From: Chromatiales bacterium
GTDB taxonomy: Bacteria > Pseudomonadota > Gammaproteobacteria > Chromatiales > Chromatiaceae
Length of the DNA stretch: 45,057 nucleotides
Direction: 5' to 3'
NCBI GenBank assembly: GCA_028280505.1
Contig: JANQLO010000024.1
Location: 1 to 45,057 of the forward strand
Below, piece after piece: positions 24,764-33,651 of the stretch (positions are counted from its first letter, which is position 1; every line of letters starts with the position of its first letter). Made by a program: the position numbers and the translations under genes. The notes under the pieces were generated by a model. The model made no database searches. It was not told the origin of the DNA and saw nothing but the letters and a program-made list of their open reading frames with translations.

Positions 24764-25390
24764 TTATCGGGATAAAGGATCGCTACCTTGTGCCATAGGC
24801 CGCGGTTTGAGTTCACCTTGGCAACGTCGGCAATAGTATCGGGTCTTGCCGGCAGCGATACGATTGTGCCGCGTGGTACTGAGTTCGTGGCTTGAGCAGC
24901 CGCAGTCGTAGATCCAACACCGCTGGCGGCGAATGTCGGCCTCGTCGACCGTGAAGTCATGGCAACGGTGTACTTCCTTAACGCCGAAAAACGCCATGAC
25001 CGCCTGCCATTCACGTCCGTGCGGCCGGGTACGGCCATGACAGGCGGTCGTAACCAGATGGGCAATCTCGTGCGGTACCGTGCGTTCCAGGAAGGCTTGC
25101 TCATGGTTTTTGGCGATTGCCAGATTAAAGCGTATCAGGGGCCGGGTGTTTCGGCGCCATTGTGCCTGGCCCGCGGCAAGGCCCCGAAGATCGAAACGGA
25201 TCTCAGGGTCGGGTAAGCGCGCGCGGTGTGCGGCACACAGCGGTGCGGCTTTTTGCAATAAGGCCTGCGAACGTTCACGGATACTGGCGACCAACGCTTG
25301 TCGAGACTTGTTTGGGTTCGGCTTGGTCGAGACGGGCATGCGGGCTTCGATTTTGTGCTGGCGCGATAACTTATTCTGCCTGAGACGCAT
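24764..25390 (-). CDS. sprT: SprT-family zinc metalloprotease-like protein
   Basis: A 208-residue protein with the HEIAH zinc motif (His107, Glu108, His111) in FLERTVPHEIAHLV, followed by GRTRPHGREWQAVM with the family's third ligand region, and a C-terminal zinc ribbon (CWIYDCGCSSHEL, YYCRRCQGEL). The order matches E. coli SprT, and similar domains in SPRTN cleave protein-DNA crosslinks. It starts three bases after the folE stop; a shorter start at 25339 is possible. Confidence 0.88.
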   Translation of the reverse strand: MRLRQNKLSRQHKIEARMPVSTKPNPNKSRQALVASIRERSQALLQKAAPLCAAHRARLPDPEIRFDLRGLAAGQAQWRRNTRPLIRFNLAIAKNHEQAFLERTVPHEIAHLVTTACHGRTRPHGREWQAVMAFFGVKEVHRCHDFTVDEADIRRQRCWIYDCGCSSHELSTTRHNRIAAGKTRYYCRRCQGELKPRPMAQGSDPLSR

Positions 25391-25393
25391 AAA

Positions 25394-25971
25394 TCAGCGG
25401 TCGGCAATCAGCTGCAAATACTCCATGCGTGTTGCCTGCGATTCGCGGAAAGTGCCCAGCATGACTGAGGTTTTCATGGTCGAGTTTTGCTTCTCGACAC
25501 CGCGCATTTTCATACACAGGTGCTCAGCCTCGATCGTGACCGCGACGCCGGCCGGTTGGATGACCTCGCTGATGGCGTCGGCAATCTGGACGGTGAGATT
25601 CTCCTGGATCTGCAGTCGACGTGCATACATGTCGACGATACGCGCGATCTTGGACAGGCCGATGACCTTGCCGCGCGGCAGATAGGCGACGTGTGCCCGG
25701 CCGATGAAGGGTAGGATGTGGTGTTCGCAGAGTGAATACAGTTCGATATCCTTAACGATTACCATGTCGTCGTTGTCGGACGAAACACGGCATCGTTGAC
25801 GATGTTGCTAAGATCTTGCTGGTATCCGCGACAGAGATAGGCGAGCGCCTTGGCTGCGCGTTCCGGTGTTTTGATGAGACCTTCTCGGTCGATGTTTTCG
25901 CCCACGCCTTGAATTATTCCGGCGTAGAAGCTTTGGATTTGGTCGATTTGCATCGTGGCCCCGATAGTCAC
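25394..25971 (-). pseudogene. folE: GTP cyclohydrolase I (FolE), disrupted by a one-base frameshift
   Basis: The product's N-terminal part (25759-25971, MQIDQIQSFYAGIIQGVGEN) and C-terminal part (25394-25765, [20 protein letters not shown]) lie in different frames. Together they make a full-length FolE of about 190 residues, with the zinc ligands of SLCEHH and [11 protein letters not shown] intact. The shift lies at about 25779-25784: after TTT the sequence has CG where a three-base codon is expected before TCC GAC AAC GAC GAC ATG. FolE converts GTP to dihydroneopterin triphosphate for folate. Everything else is intact, so this may be a sequencing error or a very recent lesion; start is a GTG with AAGGAG upstream. 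Confidence 0.88.
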
Positions 25972-26051
25972 TGGCTCCTTGCGAGCTACTGTACCGGGAC
26001 CATGGAATGGAATCTATGTTCGGTTTTCCGGGTTTCGTCCTGGATCGGTGA

Positions 26052-26369
26052 TTAGAGTAACAGCGCCATAATCAAAGCCACCGCAGCGATAACGCCCATC
26101 ACGATGGCGGATTTTTTCCAGTTGTTGTAGTTGAGATAGAGGGCGTTCTTGCGTGGGTAAATCACCGCCAGTAATGCGCCCAGTGCTCCCAGCCCCGCAA
26201 CGAAGTACAGAAAGTACTGTAGCCATTCGCGCTTGAGGCCGCTTGACCCTGCAACGCCGCCGCCGATGGTTTCGAATTTGTTCGCCAATGCGGGTTCGAG
26301 CCACGCCATCAACACGACAAGCGGTAACCATGCGGTCGTTCGGGTTAGTTGTGTCAAGTCGCTTTGCAT
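26052..26369 (-). CDS. Small membrane protein with signal peptide
   Basis: A 105-residue protein with a cleavable-looking N-terminus (LVVLMAWLEPALA), a short external part and two membrane helices (YFLYFVAGLGALGALLAVI and SAIVMGVIAAVALIMALLL). No family recognised. It overlaps the end of the upstream GGDEF-EAL gene by 16 bases and precedes folE by 80. Confidence 0.75.
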   Translation of the reverse strand: MQSDLTQLTRTTAWLPLVVLMAWLEPALANKFETIGGGVAGSSGLKREWLQYFLYFVAGLGALGALLAVIYPRKNALYLNYNNWKKSAIVMGVIAAVALIMALLL

Positions 26370-28615
26370 CGGTACTCGACCTTCATTTGCCTGTTTCGGA
26401 ATCGTCGGCCGATCTCTTCCGCTGGCATGGGGCGCCCGTAAAGGAAACCTTGCAGATGGTCGCAGCCGCTAGCGCAAAGAAACTTGTGTTGTTCAATGGT
26501 CTCGACACCTTCGGCAACGACTTCGAGGCCCAATGTATGGGCCATCAGTATGATTGCCTTGACGATGGCAGAGTCATTGCCGTCGTCAGGGATGTCGGCG
26601 ACGAACGAGCGGTCGATCTTGAGTTTATGTATCGGCAGGCGTTTCAATTGACTAAGTGACGACTGACCGGTGCCGAAATCATCCATGGCGATACGCATAC
26701 CCAGGTTTTTTCGCATGCGTGTGAGCTGTTGCAAGCCACGTTCGCCTTCTTCAATCAACAAGGTTTCGGTTACTTCGAATTCGAAACGGTCCATCGGAAA
26801 AGCGCTATTGCGCAAGATCGTTTCGAGGTCGTCGACACATTCGGTGGTCAACTGGTACGGCGACAGATTGACCGACAAAGAAAACGCGCGCTCGCTTTGT
26901 GCCAGCCAGCGATTGGCTTCACGGCAGGCCCGGGCCGTCACCCATGCGCCGATATCCGCGATCAGTCCGGTGTCTTCGGCGACGGGGATGAAATCGTTCG
27001 GCGGGATCAGGCCGCGTTTGGGATGCTGCCAGCGCAGCAGCGCTTCCAGCGCGTTCAGCTCACCATCGGAGGACGAGAATATCGGCTGGTAGTGAAGTAC
27101 GAATTGTTCATGGGCGAGCGCGTAACGCAGATCGTGTTCCAGTTCGAGGCGCCGTTGTATTTCACGGGTCAACTCCGGCGCATAAAAGGCGATGCGATTG
27201 CGGCCGTCATACTTCGCGCGATACATCGCGGCATCGGCATGCTGCATGAGCGTTTCGGGGTCTTCGGCATCCTTTGGGTAAAGCCCGATCCCGACGCTTG
27301 CTGTGACCACCAAAGCACGTCCGTCGATTACGATAGGGGCTGCGAGCCGGTCGATCAGTCGACTGGCAATTCGACGCACAGCGTTAACGTCCGGCATATC
27401 TTCGAGGAGCAAGACGAACTCGTCACCACCCAGTCTCGCCACGGTGTCGTCTTCATGGATTTCATCGTGAAGACGTTGTGCGACGGTCTTGAGCAGTTTG
27501 TCCCCGGCGCAGTGACCGAGCGAATCGTTAATGGTTTTGAATCGGTCGAGATCGATGAACAAAATTGCCAGGAGGGTCTCGGTGCGGTGCGCGCGCTGTA
27601 TGGCGTGCTCCAGGCGTGCCATCAAAAGGAGCCGGTTCGGCAGATCGGTTAGGGCGTCATGATGCGCGAGTTGCCAAAGACGACGTTCTGAATTCTTGGT
27701 TTCGGTGATGTCGGCGAATACGCCGACATGACGTTTCGCATTGGGGTCCTTATCGGGAACGACGGTGATCGATAACCATTGGGGATAGACGTCGCCGTTT
27801 TTGCGTCGGTTCCAGATTTCGCCTTGCCACTCGCCCTGTTGGGCGAGCGAATGGTGAAGATTGAGGTAGAAGTCGTCGTCCTGATGGCCGGAGTAGAGCA
27901 GCTTTGGCGTTTGGCCGATGGCTTCTGAGGCCGCATGACCGGTGATGCGTTCGAATGCCCGGTTCACCTGGATGATATGGTTTTTCGCATCCGTCACCAT
28001 CACGCCTTCGCGCATATTGTTGAAAGCGGTGTCGACCGTGGCTTGGCGCTGCGCCTGGCGTTCGCGCTCGAGAACGATGCCGGCGATGTAGCTGCTGGTC
28101 TCCAAAAGTCGTTTTTGGAACCCATTGGGGGCACGGCTTTCGAAGCTGGTCAACGCGAAAGAGCCGATCACCGTATCGTTGGCCGTGCGTATCGGATATG
28201 ACCAGCAGGCGTGCAGGTTGAATTGCTTTGCCAGGTCTACCATCGATGCCCAGCGCGGATCGGTCATGGTGTTTTCGACAAAAACCGGTTCTTCAGTGTA
28301 GACCGCAGTGCCGCAAGAACCTGCGTTTGGCCCCGGTTGCAGGCCGTTTAATGCCACGATGCCCTCGGGTGGGATGCTCGGTGCGGCACGCACGTTGAGA
28401 TGAGCCTTGGATTCGTCGAACAGCATGATGGATGCCACTGAGTTTGGCAGCATGAGTTCGCTGGCGCGGCAAAGCTGCTGCAGCACGTCGTCGATCGCCT
28501 TGCCGAGCACCACGTCTTCCAGCGTGTCCCGTTGAAGTACCAGCAACTGTTCCAACTGATCGGTTGGAATCGGCGTGGTTTCCTTGGTGGGTTCTTCAAA
28601 TCGGAGGACGGCCAT
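26354..28615 (-). CDS. GAF-PAS-GGDEF-EAL c-di-GMP enzyme
   Basis: A 753-residue soluble signalling protein: GAF domain (about 20-190, with GLQPGPNAGSCGTAVYTEEP), PAS domain (about 195-310, EGVMVTDAKNHIIQVNRAFE), GGDEF (about 325-485, intact ARLGGDEF) and EAL (about 500-745, EALLRW, DDFGTGQSSL, KIDRSF, EGVET). All EAL metal residues look present, so a phosphodiesterase is likely; the GGDEF site is intact but the RxxD inhibitory site is replaced by HEDD. The start at 28615 is preferred: an open frame reaches 29110, but that part contains a strong terminator and another gene. Confidence 0.9.
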   Translation of the reverse strand: MAVLRFEEPTKETTPIPTDQLEQLLVLQRDTLEDVVLGKAIDDVLQQLCRASELMLPNSVASIMLFDESKAHLNVRAAPSIPPEGIVALNGLQPGPNAGSCGTAVYTEEPVFVENTMTDPRWASMVDLAKQFNLHACWSYPIRTANDTVIGSFALTSFESRAPNGFQKRLLETSSYIAGIVLERERQAQRQATVDTAFNNMREGVMVTDAKNHIIQVNRAFERITGHAASEAIGQTPKLLYSGHQDDDFYLNLHHSLAQQGEWQGEIWNRRKNGDVYPQWLSITVVPDKDPNAKRHVGVFADITETKNSERRLWQLAHHDALTDLPNRLLLMARLEHAIQRAHRTETLLAILFIDLDRFKTINDSLGHCAGDKLLKTVAQRLHDEIHEDDTVARLGGDEFVLLLEDMPDVNAVRRIASRLIDRLAAPIVIDGRALVVTASVGIGLYPKDAEDPETLMQHADAAMYRAKYDGRNRIAFYAPELTREIQRRLELEHDLRYALAHEQFVLHYQPIFSSSDGELNALEALLRWQHPKRGLIPPNDFIPVAEDTGLIADIGAWVTARACREANRWLAQSERAFSLSVNLSPYQLTTECVDDLETILRNSAFPMDRFEFEVTETLLIEEGERGLQQLTRMRKNLGMRIAMDDFGTGQSSLSQLKRLPIHKLKIDRSFVADIPDDGNDSAIVKAIILMAHTLGLEVVAEGVETIEQHKFLCASGCDHLQGFLYGRPMPAEEIGRRFRNRQMKVEYRCKAT

Positions 28616-28818
28616 CTGCGGTTCGGAGTGCTTCAACTCCCTAATGTATCGACTGAACAGCAGGAAATTAAAGTCGTAAATTGCAGCTTTTACGGTGTTT
28701 GAGGTGTCGGGCCGCGACGATCCTTTCGGGCGTTCCTCGGCGGTCTCCGAGGTGAACTGCCTGTAGGCAATGCCATCGGAAATCACGAGGTCAGGGCGCG
28801 CCAAGAAGCCGGCTGGCG
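28616..28818. other. Non-coding leader between terminator and GGDEF-EAL gene
   Basis: With the terminator and the zinc-ribbon 3' untranslated region this makes a 328-base stretch (28616-28943) without a convincing gene. The part nearest 28615-28700 is AT-rich and presumably holds the leftward promoter of the GGDEF-EAL gene. No strong ribosome site is visible before its ATG. Confidence 0.5.
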
Positions 28819-28854
28819 AAAAAAAACCACTCCCCAGGTGGAAGGGGGAGTGGT
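28819..28854 (-). terminator. Strong intrinsic terminator after the zinc-ribbon gene
   Basis: A perfect 10-bp stem, ACCACTCCCC (28826-28835) with GGGGAGTGGT (28845-28854), loop of nine bases; read leftward it is followed by eight T (28826-28819). It ends the transcript of the zinc-ribbon gene at 28944-29156. Confidence 0.93.
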
Positions 28855-28943
28855 CAAATGGTGCAGCTTTTCTTGTGGCGTCGTCCTTGTCGCCTGTTTC
28901 CCGATGCCCATGCCTTCTGCTGGAGAAGTCGGTGATACCTCGA

Positions 28944-29156
28944 TCAAATGGCGCCACGCCAGGGGCCGACCAACTGTGGTGGCCAGGCGCTGCTGCAACG
29001 TTGCGCGTTGCCCACCCGGCGGAGATCGGCTTCATGGGGTTGGGACACCGTCTGCACGGCGTCGCATACCGGGCAGCGATACCAGTCCTGACGCGCTTTG
29101 CCTTCTGCAATGCTGTCAGTTTGCTGCATCCGGGTGTGGCAATGATGGCACTGCAT
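28944..29156 (-). CDS. Small zinc-ribbon protein, 70 residues
   Basis: CHHCHTRM and YRCPVCDAV form a four-Cys zinc ribbon; the remaining C-terminal part is polar. ATG at 29156 has GGAG seven bases upstream and the strong terminator follows the stop by 89 bases, so it is a complete monocistronic unit. The function is unknown. Confidence 0.75.
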   Translation of the reverse strand: MQCHHCHTRMQQTDSIAEGKARQDWYRCPVCDAVQTVSQPHEADLRRVGNAQRCSSAWPPQLVGPWRGAI

Positions 29157-29480
29157 ATTCAATCTCCGCCCTGGGGTGCTGGCTGACCAAAAACCGTTTC
29201 GCGCTTGAACCGCGTGGCTCGCTTCAAGCCGGATTCAAGTGTTTGAAACAGTGTAGTCAAAAAACGCGAGAACACAACAAATTGTGGTCTTTGTTTTTCA
29301 CTTACACCATATGTAGTGTTTCGATCGATATTCGGGTAGTCGTTGAGATGTGCTGTTCAAGCTACTGATCACATACGCTTTTTATTGATATTCGTCTTGG
29401 CCGATCGTGGTTGGGGTTGAGTCGTTGCAATCGATTCAAGGCGGCGATTGCGCGGTCGATAAGGCGGCTTCATCGGTTCG
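29157..29480. other. Intergenic region upstream of the heme operon
   Basis: With the promoter region up to 29627 this is a 471-base stretch. I see no gene: a leftward open frame at 29369-29572 runs through the Fur box and has no protein features. The part from about 29250 to 29350 is AT-rich. Confidence 0.55.
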
Positions 29481-29508
29481 TTGACAAGATAATAATAATC
29501 GTTATCAT
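29481..29508 (+). promoter_or_regulatory. Sigma70-like promoter with Fur box in its spacer, heme operon
   Basis: TTGACA (29481-29486), 16-base spacer and TATCAT (29503-29508) make a near-consensus promoter. GATAATAATAATCGTTATC (29488-29506) differs from the Fur consensus 19-mer at two positions and covers the spacer and -10. Fur with iron would block RNA polymerase, so the operon should be iron-repressed. Confidence 0.9.
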
Positions 29509-29627
29509 CCGCATTAACGGCTTTCGATACCCCGGTTATCCGCTTGAGTCGTTGCCAGCAACCGAGCCGCAACCGGCGAGGTAGCCAGCGTGTTTTGTTT
29601 GGCTATGTCGTTCGGGAGGTGTCGGTT

Positions 29628-31682
29628 TTGGCAGCGATGCGTCGTCTTTCTCATCCTCGTTTCAGTCTCTACGGTATTGCGCTAGCCGCCTCCTGCGGCG
29701 CAGCGACCGTGGCCGTTGCCGATGAAGTCGGTGTGCATACGCAACTGCAAGGTGTCACGGCCACCGCGACCAAAAGTGTGCGCGATCCGTTCGATATCGC
29801 GGAATCGATCGGCGTCGTCGATCGTGACGACATCGAAACAGAGCAACCGACAAACCTGGGCGATCTGCTCGAACGTCTGCCTAATGTCAGTATTGGAGGC
29901 GGCCCGCGTGGGGTGGCGCAGCAGGTTTTCATTCGCGGGGTCGGCGATGAGCGCGTGCTCTTCCTGCTCGATGGCGCACGACAGAATTTCAGTCGGGCAC
30001 ACAATGGCCGGGTGTTCGTCGACCCGGATCTGCTCAAGCAGGTCGAGGTGTTGCGTGGCCCGGCGTCGGCGCTCTGGGGCAGTGGTGCCATCGGCGGTGT
30101 CGTTGCCTTGACGACGGTGGATGCGGCCGATTTGTTGACGCCGGGTGAAACGGCCGGCGCTAGGCTGAAACTCGGCTATCACGGCGTCAACGATCAGTGG
30201 CGAACCGGTGCGAGCGCGTACGGGTTGGTCGGTGACTCGGTCGACCTGTTGGCCGATATCAGTTATCGCGATGCCGACGATACCGACCTCGGCGACGGTA
30301 CCACGCTCGATAACTCGGCTTTCGATTCTCTCTCGGGTTTGTTCAAGTTCACTTGGGCGCCGACGACGGAGCACGATCTCTCGGCGACCCTGCAATCCTT
30401 CGAGGAAGATGCCGAGGTGCCGTCCAATCCGCAAGTGGCGGGCTCGGCGGATGATCTTGTCGATCGCGAAACCCGGCAACGCAATGTCTCCTTGCGCTAT
30501 AGCTTCAAACCGGAAGGCATACCGTCGTTGCGTCCTTCCGTGTTGGTGTTTCGCAACCGCATTGATATCTCGGAGAATCGTCTGCGGGACGATAGACAAG
30601 ATGACACTGAGCTGCGGACCTGGGGCACGGATGTGCGCAACACCTTCGCATGGCGCAGCGGTTCGATCGCCAATACGCTGGTTGTCGGTGTCGACTATTT
30701 TAAAGACGAGGCCGAGGCCAGCCGGAACGGTGTGCCTCGAGAGTCCTTCCCGGATGCCGAGCAGGACGTGCTCGGTGTCTACCTGCATGACGAAATTCTG
30801 ATCGGTGACCGTCTGACGATCGTGCCGGGTTTGCGTTGGGACAGCTACGAAAGCGAATCCGGCGATAACGTGGCGGAAGGACAGGATGAATCCGAGTTAT
30901 CGAAAAAACTCTCCATCAGCTATGACTTGTCGGATTGGCTGACGCTGCACGCGGCCTACAACGAGGCTTTCCGTGCGCCTGGGATCAGCGAGCTGTTCGT
31001 TTCAGGTACGCATTTTTCGTGCGGACCGGGCTGCGCCAATCTGTTCGTGCCCAATCCCGATCTGAAGCCCGAGAAGGCACACAATGTCGAACTCGCATTG
31101 AGTGCACGTCAACGCGGTCTCTTCCAAAGTGGTGATGAAGGTAGTGCGCGTATCAGTGTGTTTCAAAACGACATCGACGACTTCATCGATCAACTCGTGA
31201 ATTTTACCTTCGTACCCGTGCCGGGTAATCCGGGACCGGGCGGTGTCAGCTTTTTCGAAAATGTCTCGGATGCCAGGTTGGAGGGCTTCGAGGTCGAACT
31301 GGCCTATGAGACATCCGAGTGGTTCGCCAACATGGGGTACGGTCAGACGCGCGGAGAAAACCGCGACACCGGCGAAGCGCTTTCCAATATACCTGCGGAC
31401 GAACTCACCCTGGGTGCCGGCCTGCGATTCGGCGACCTGGTGTTGGGTTGGGACAGCCGCTTCGTCGATTCGCAGGATCGCGTACCCGACGGCGGGACGA
31501 CCACCGGCAGTTACGATCTGCACGACGTTTATCTGACCTGGAAGCCGCAGCGGTTCGGCAAAGACAAGCTGCGTGTCGATGTCGGCGTCGACAACCTGTT
31601 CGACGCAGACTACCGGCCTCATTTATCGCTAATCAACGGACCGGGCCGTAACGTCAAGGCCAGTGTCGCGGTCAGGTTTTGA
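29628..31682 (+). CDS. hmuR: TonB-dependent heme receptor
   Basis: A 684-residue outer-membrane receptor: signal peptide (to about residue 32), TonB box region (LQGVTATATK), plug (QQVFIRGVGDERVLFLLDGA, LRGPASALWGSGAIGGVV) and a 22-strand barrel ending in the C-terminal VAVRF. Heme-receptor hallmarks FRAP (about 448) and NPDL (about 476) are present with an intervening His in SGTHF. No STN signalling domain. Chosen start is a TTG with GGGAGG eight bases upstream; ATG at 29637 is an alternative. First gene of a nine-gene heme operon under the Fur-controlled promoter. Heme specificity rests on the motifs and the downstream genes. Confidence 0.93.
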   Translation: MAAMRRLSHPRFSLYGIALAASCGAATVAVADEVGVHTQLQGVTATATKSVRDPFDIAESIGVVDRDDIETEQPTNLGDLLERLPNVSIGGGPRGVAQQVFIRGVGDERVLFLLDGARQNFSRAHNGRVFVDPDLLKQVEVLRGPASALWGSGAIGGVVALTTVDAADLLTPGETAGARLKLGYHGVNDQWRTGASAYGLVGDSVDLLADISYRDADDTDLGDGTTLDNSAFDSLSGLFKFTWAPTTEHDLSATLQSFEEDAEVPSNPQVAGSADDLVDRETRQRNVSLRYSFKPEGIPSLRPSVLVFRNRIDISENRLRDDRQDDTELRTWGTDVRNTFAWRSGSIANTLVVGVDYFKDEAEASRNGVPRESFPDAEQDVLGVYLHDEILIGDRLTIVPGLRWDSYESESGDNVAEGQDESELSKKLSISYDLSDWLTLHAAYNEAFRAPGISELFVSGTHFSCGPGCANLFVPNPDLKPEKAHNVELALSARQRGLFQSGDEGSARISVFQNDIDDFIDQLVNFTFVPVPGNPGPGGVSFFENVSDARLEGFEVELAYETSEWFANMGYGQTRGENRDTGEALSNIPADELTLGAGLRFGDLVLGWDSRFVDSQDRVPDGGTTTGSYDLHDVYLTWKPQRFGKDKLRVDVGVDNLFDADYRPHLSLINGPGRNVKASVAVRF

Positions 31683-31691
31683 TCTGACGAA

Positions 31692-32567
31692 ATGACAGCT
31701 GTCGCCCTTCAATACCCGTCTTCTCATACGCCGGATCGTGCTCCGACGAAGACCGTCGCGGAAGATGTTGCGGAAACATCGCCCGTCAGTGTTTTTCCGC
31801 CGCCGGCGAGGCGCGACAACAGCTCGACTTCTCGAATTGGCGTTTGGATTGCGGCGGGTGTTTCTGCAGCGTTGCATGCCTGGGTGATCATGTGGGTGGA
31901 TGCGCCGACGCCACCGAGTCCTGCTGCCGATACCGGTGCAGTCTCGGTCGCGATCGGAAGCTTGGCGTTTGCATCACCGCGATCCGAGCCGGTCGATCCG
32001 GCACCGGTTCCCCCTTTGCCCGATCCCGCGCCACCCGAGCCGGTGTCCGAAAAGCAGCGGGAAGTAGTCGAAAAGTCCTCGATGCAACCGAGTAAAAAAA
32101 AGACTTCCAAAGCCATGAAGGCACAGCCGGCGCCACCAACCCCGCCTGTAAGGGAGAGCGAAGCGGCTTCATCAACGGCGGCTTCGTCGGATGCGTTTGC
32201 GCATCGACAGGATGTGCCGATGGCGTCGTCATCCATGCTGTCGGCGGAGGTGGTGCAACCCCCCTTTACGACACCGCCGACGGCGCCTGTCTTTATCACC
32301 AATCCGGATTACCGCAGTCCGCCGCGGCCACCGGTGTATCCGCAGCGTGCTATTCGATTCGGTCAAGAGGGCACTGTCCTGGTGCGTGCGCAGTTGTCCG
32401 AACGGGGTGATGTCATCGACGTCGAACTGCGCGAAGGCTCGGGCCATAGCCTGCTCGACAAGGCGGCATTGAAGGCGGTGCGTCAATGGTTGTTCAAACC
32501 GGCTACCCGGGATGGCCGAGCCGTACTGGCGACTGTCGACCTGCCGGTCCATTTCAAATTGCGATGA
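31692..32567 (+). CDS. tonB: TonB energy transducer
   Basis: A 291-residue TonB: a 48-residue cytoplasmic N-terminus, one membrane helix with the SxxxH motif (Ser58, His62 in GVSAALHAWV), a Pro-rich periplasmic spacer and the TonB C-terminal domain (PVYPQRAIRFGQEGTVLVRA, GSGHSLLDKAALKAVRQW). It links ExbB-ExbD proton-motive force to the receptor. Placement nine bases after hmuR implies a dedicated TonB for heme. Confidence 0.93.
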   Translation: MTAVALQYPSSHTPDRAPTKTVAEDVAETSPVSVFPPPARRDNSSTSRIGVWIAAGVSAALHAWVIMWVDAPTPPSPAADTGAVSVAIGSLAFASPRSEPVDPAPVPPLPDPAPPEPVSEKQREVVEKSSMQPSKKKTSKAMKAQPAPPTPPVRESEAASSTAASSDAFAHRQDVPMASSSMLSAEVVQPPFTTPPTAPVFITNPDYRSPPRPPVYPQRAIRFGQEGTVLVRAQLSERGDVIDVELREGSGHSLLDKAALKAVRQWLFKPATRDGRAVLATVDLPVHFKLR

Positions 32568-32583
32568 TGAGAGGTATCCACAG

Positions 32584-33651
32584 GTGTCACAGGTCATCAA
32601 CGCCGAACGTGATGAGTCATCGTCCGGCCTGGCATCGCGCTGGCAGCAGTATCGCGCGGCGAATCCGAACACCCGAACGCGCGATGCGGCCGCCGGTCTC
32701 GGGGTCAGCGAAGCCGAACTGGTCGCGACGGCCTGCGGTGGCGGTGCGACGCGTCTCAATGGCGACTGGCGCGGTTTGGTCGGCGAGTTGCATCGGCTCG
32801 GTCCGGTCATGGCCTTGAGTCGCAATGAACACGCGGTGCACGAAAAGATCGGTACCTTCGGCAAGCTGTCGCACAGCGGTGCGCATGGAATCCTGCTTGG
32901 CGATATCGATTTGCGGTTGTTCTTCAGTCATTGGGCACACGGTTTTGCGGTGCATGAAGCATCACCACGGGGGGCGCGCGATTGTCTCCAGTTCTTCGAT
33001 CAATACGGCGACGCGATCCATAAGATCTACCTTACCGGAGACAGCGACCGAAATGCCTTCGATACGCTGGTGGACGACTACCAAGGCGAAGATCAAAGCC
33101 GTGTACAGCCGGTATTGTCGCAGCTTCCCGATTTGCCGGAGCGCCCCGATGAAGACATCGATGCCGTCGCGTTGCTGGCGCATTGGCGCGCATTGCAGGA
33201 TACGCACGATTTCAGTGATCTGTTGCGCCGCTTCGGTGTCGGCCGTCGGCAGGCGTTTCGTTTGGTCGGCTTCGATCTTGCCCGGTCGGTCGGCAGGCAC
33301 GTGCCGCGCCGAGTGCTCGAACATGTTGCGGCCGAATCCATAGACATCATGTTGTTCGTGGCCAATCCCGGCATCGTGCAGATTCACACCGGCCCCGTGA
33401 AAAACCTCAAACCGGTCGGTCCCTGGTTCAATGTGCTCGACGAGACCTTCAATCTTCACCTGCGTGAATCCGGCATCGATTCGGCCTGGGTGGTGAATAA
33501 GCCGACCCGTGACGGTGTGATCGGTTCGATCGAAGCCTTCGATACCAAGGGCGGTCTGGTTTGTCAGATCTTCGGGCGGCGCAAACCCGGTCAAGCCGAA
33601 GACCCGGCCTGGCGGGCGGTGTTGGACAGTATCGTCGGTGCTGCGTCATGA
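32584..33651 (+). CDS. hmuS: Hemin-degrading/heme-transfer factor HmuS (HemS)
   Basis: A 355-residue cytoplasmic protein of the HemS/ChuS family, made of two related halves (KIGTFGKLSHSGAHGILLGD in the first, VKNLKPVGPWFNVLDETFNL in the second). Members bind heme delivered by the ABC importer and store or degrade it. The start is a GTG with AGAGG upstream; the open frame extends back into tonB. The stop overlaps the exbB ATG (ATGA). Confidence 0.92.
   Translation: MSQVINAERDESSSGLASRWQQYRAANPNTRTRDAAAGLGVSEAELVATACGGGATRLNGDWRGLVGELHRLGPVMALSRNEHAVHEKIGTFGKLSHSGAHGILLGDIDLRLFFSHWAHGFAVHEASPRGARDCLQFFDQYGDAIHKIYLTGDSDRNAFDTLVDDYQGEDQSRVQPVLSQLPDLPERPDEDIDAVALLAHWRALQDTHDFSDLLRRFGVGRRQAFRLVGFDLARSVGRHVPRRVLEHVAAESIDIMLFVANPGIVQIHTGPVKNLKPVGPWFNVLDETFNLHLRESGIDSAWVVNKPTRDGVIGSIEAFDTKGGLVCQIFGRRKPGQAEDPAWRAVLDSIVGAAS

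Noticed and set aside
28616-29110. N-terminal extension of the GGDEF-EAL protein
   Set aside because: It contains a strong leftward terminator and overlaps the zinc-ribbon gene; no domain is seen before residue 166 of the long frame.
29369-29572. 67-residue leftward open frame between the zinc-ribbon gene and hmuR
   Set aside because: It runs through the promoter and Fur box, where TAT/TTA codons reflect the operator; no HemP/HmuP similarity.
29682-30788. 368-residue frame antisense to hmuR
   Set aside because: Shadow of a well-conserved receptor gene; the translation has no domain features.
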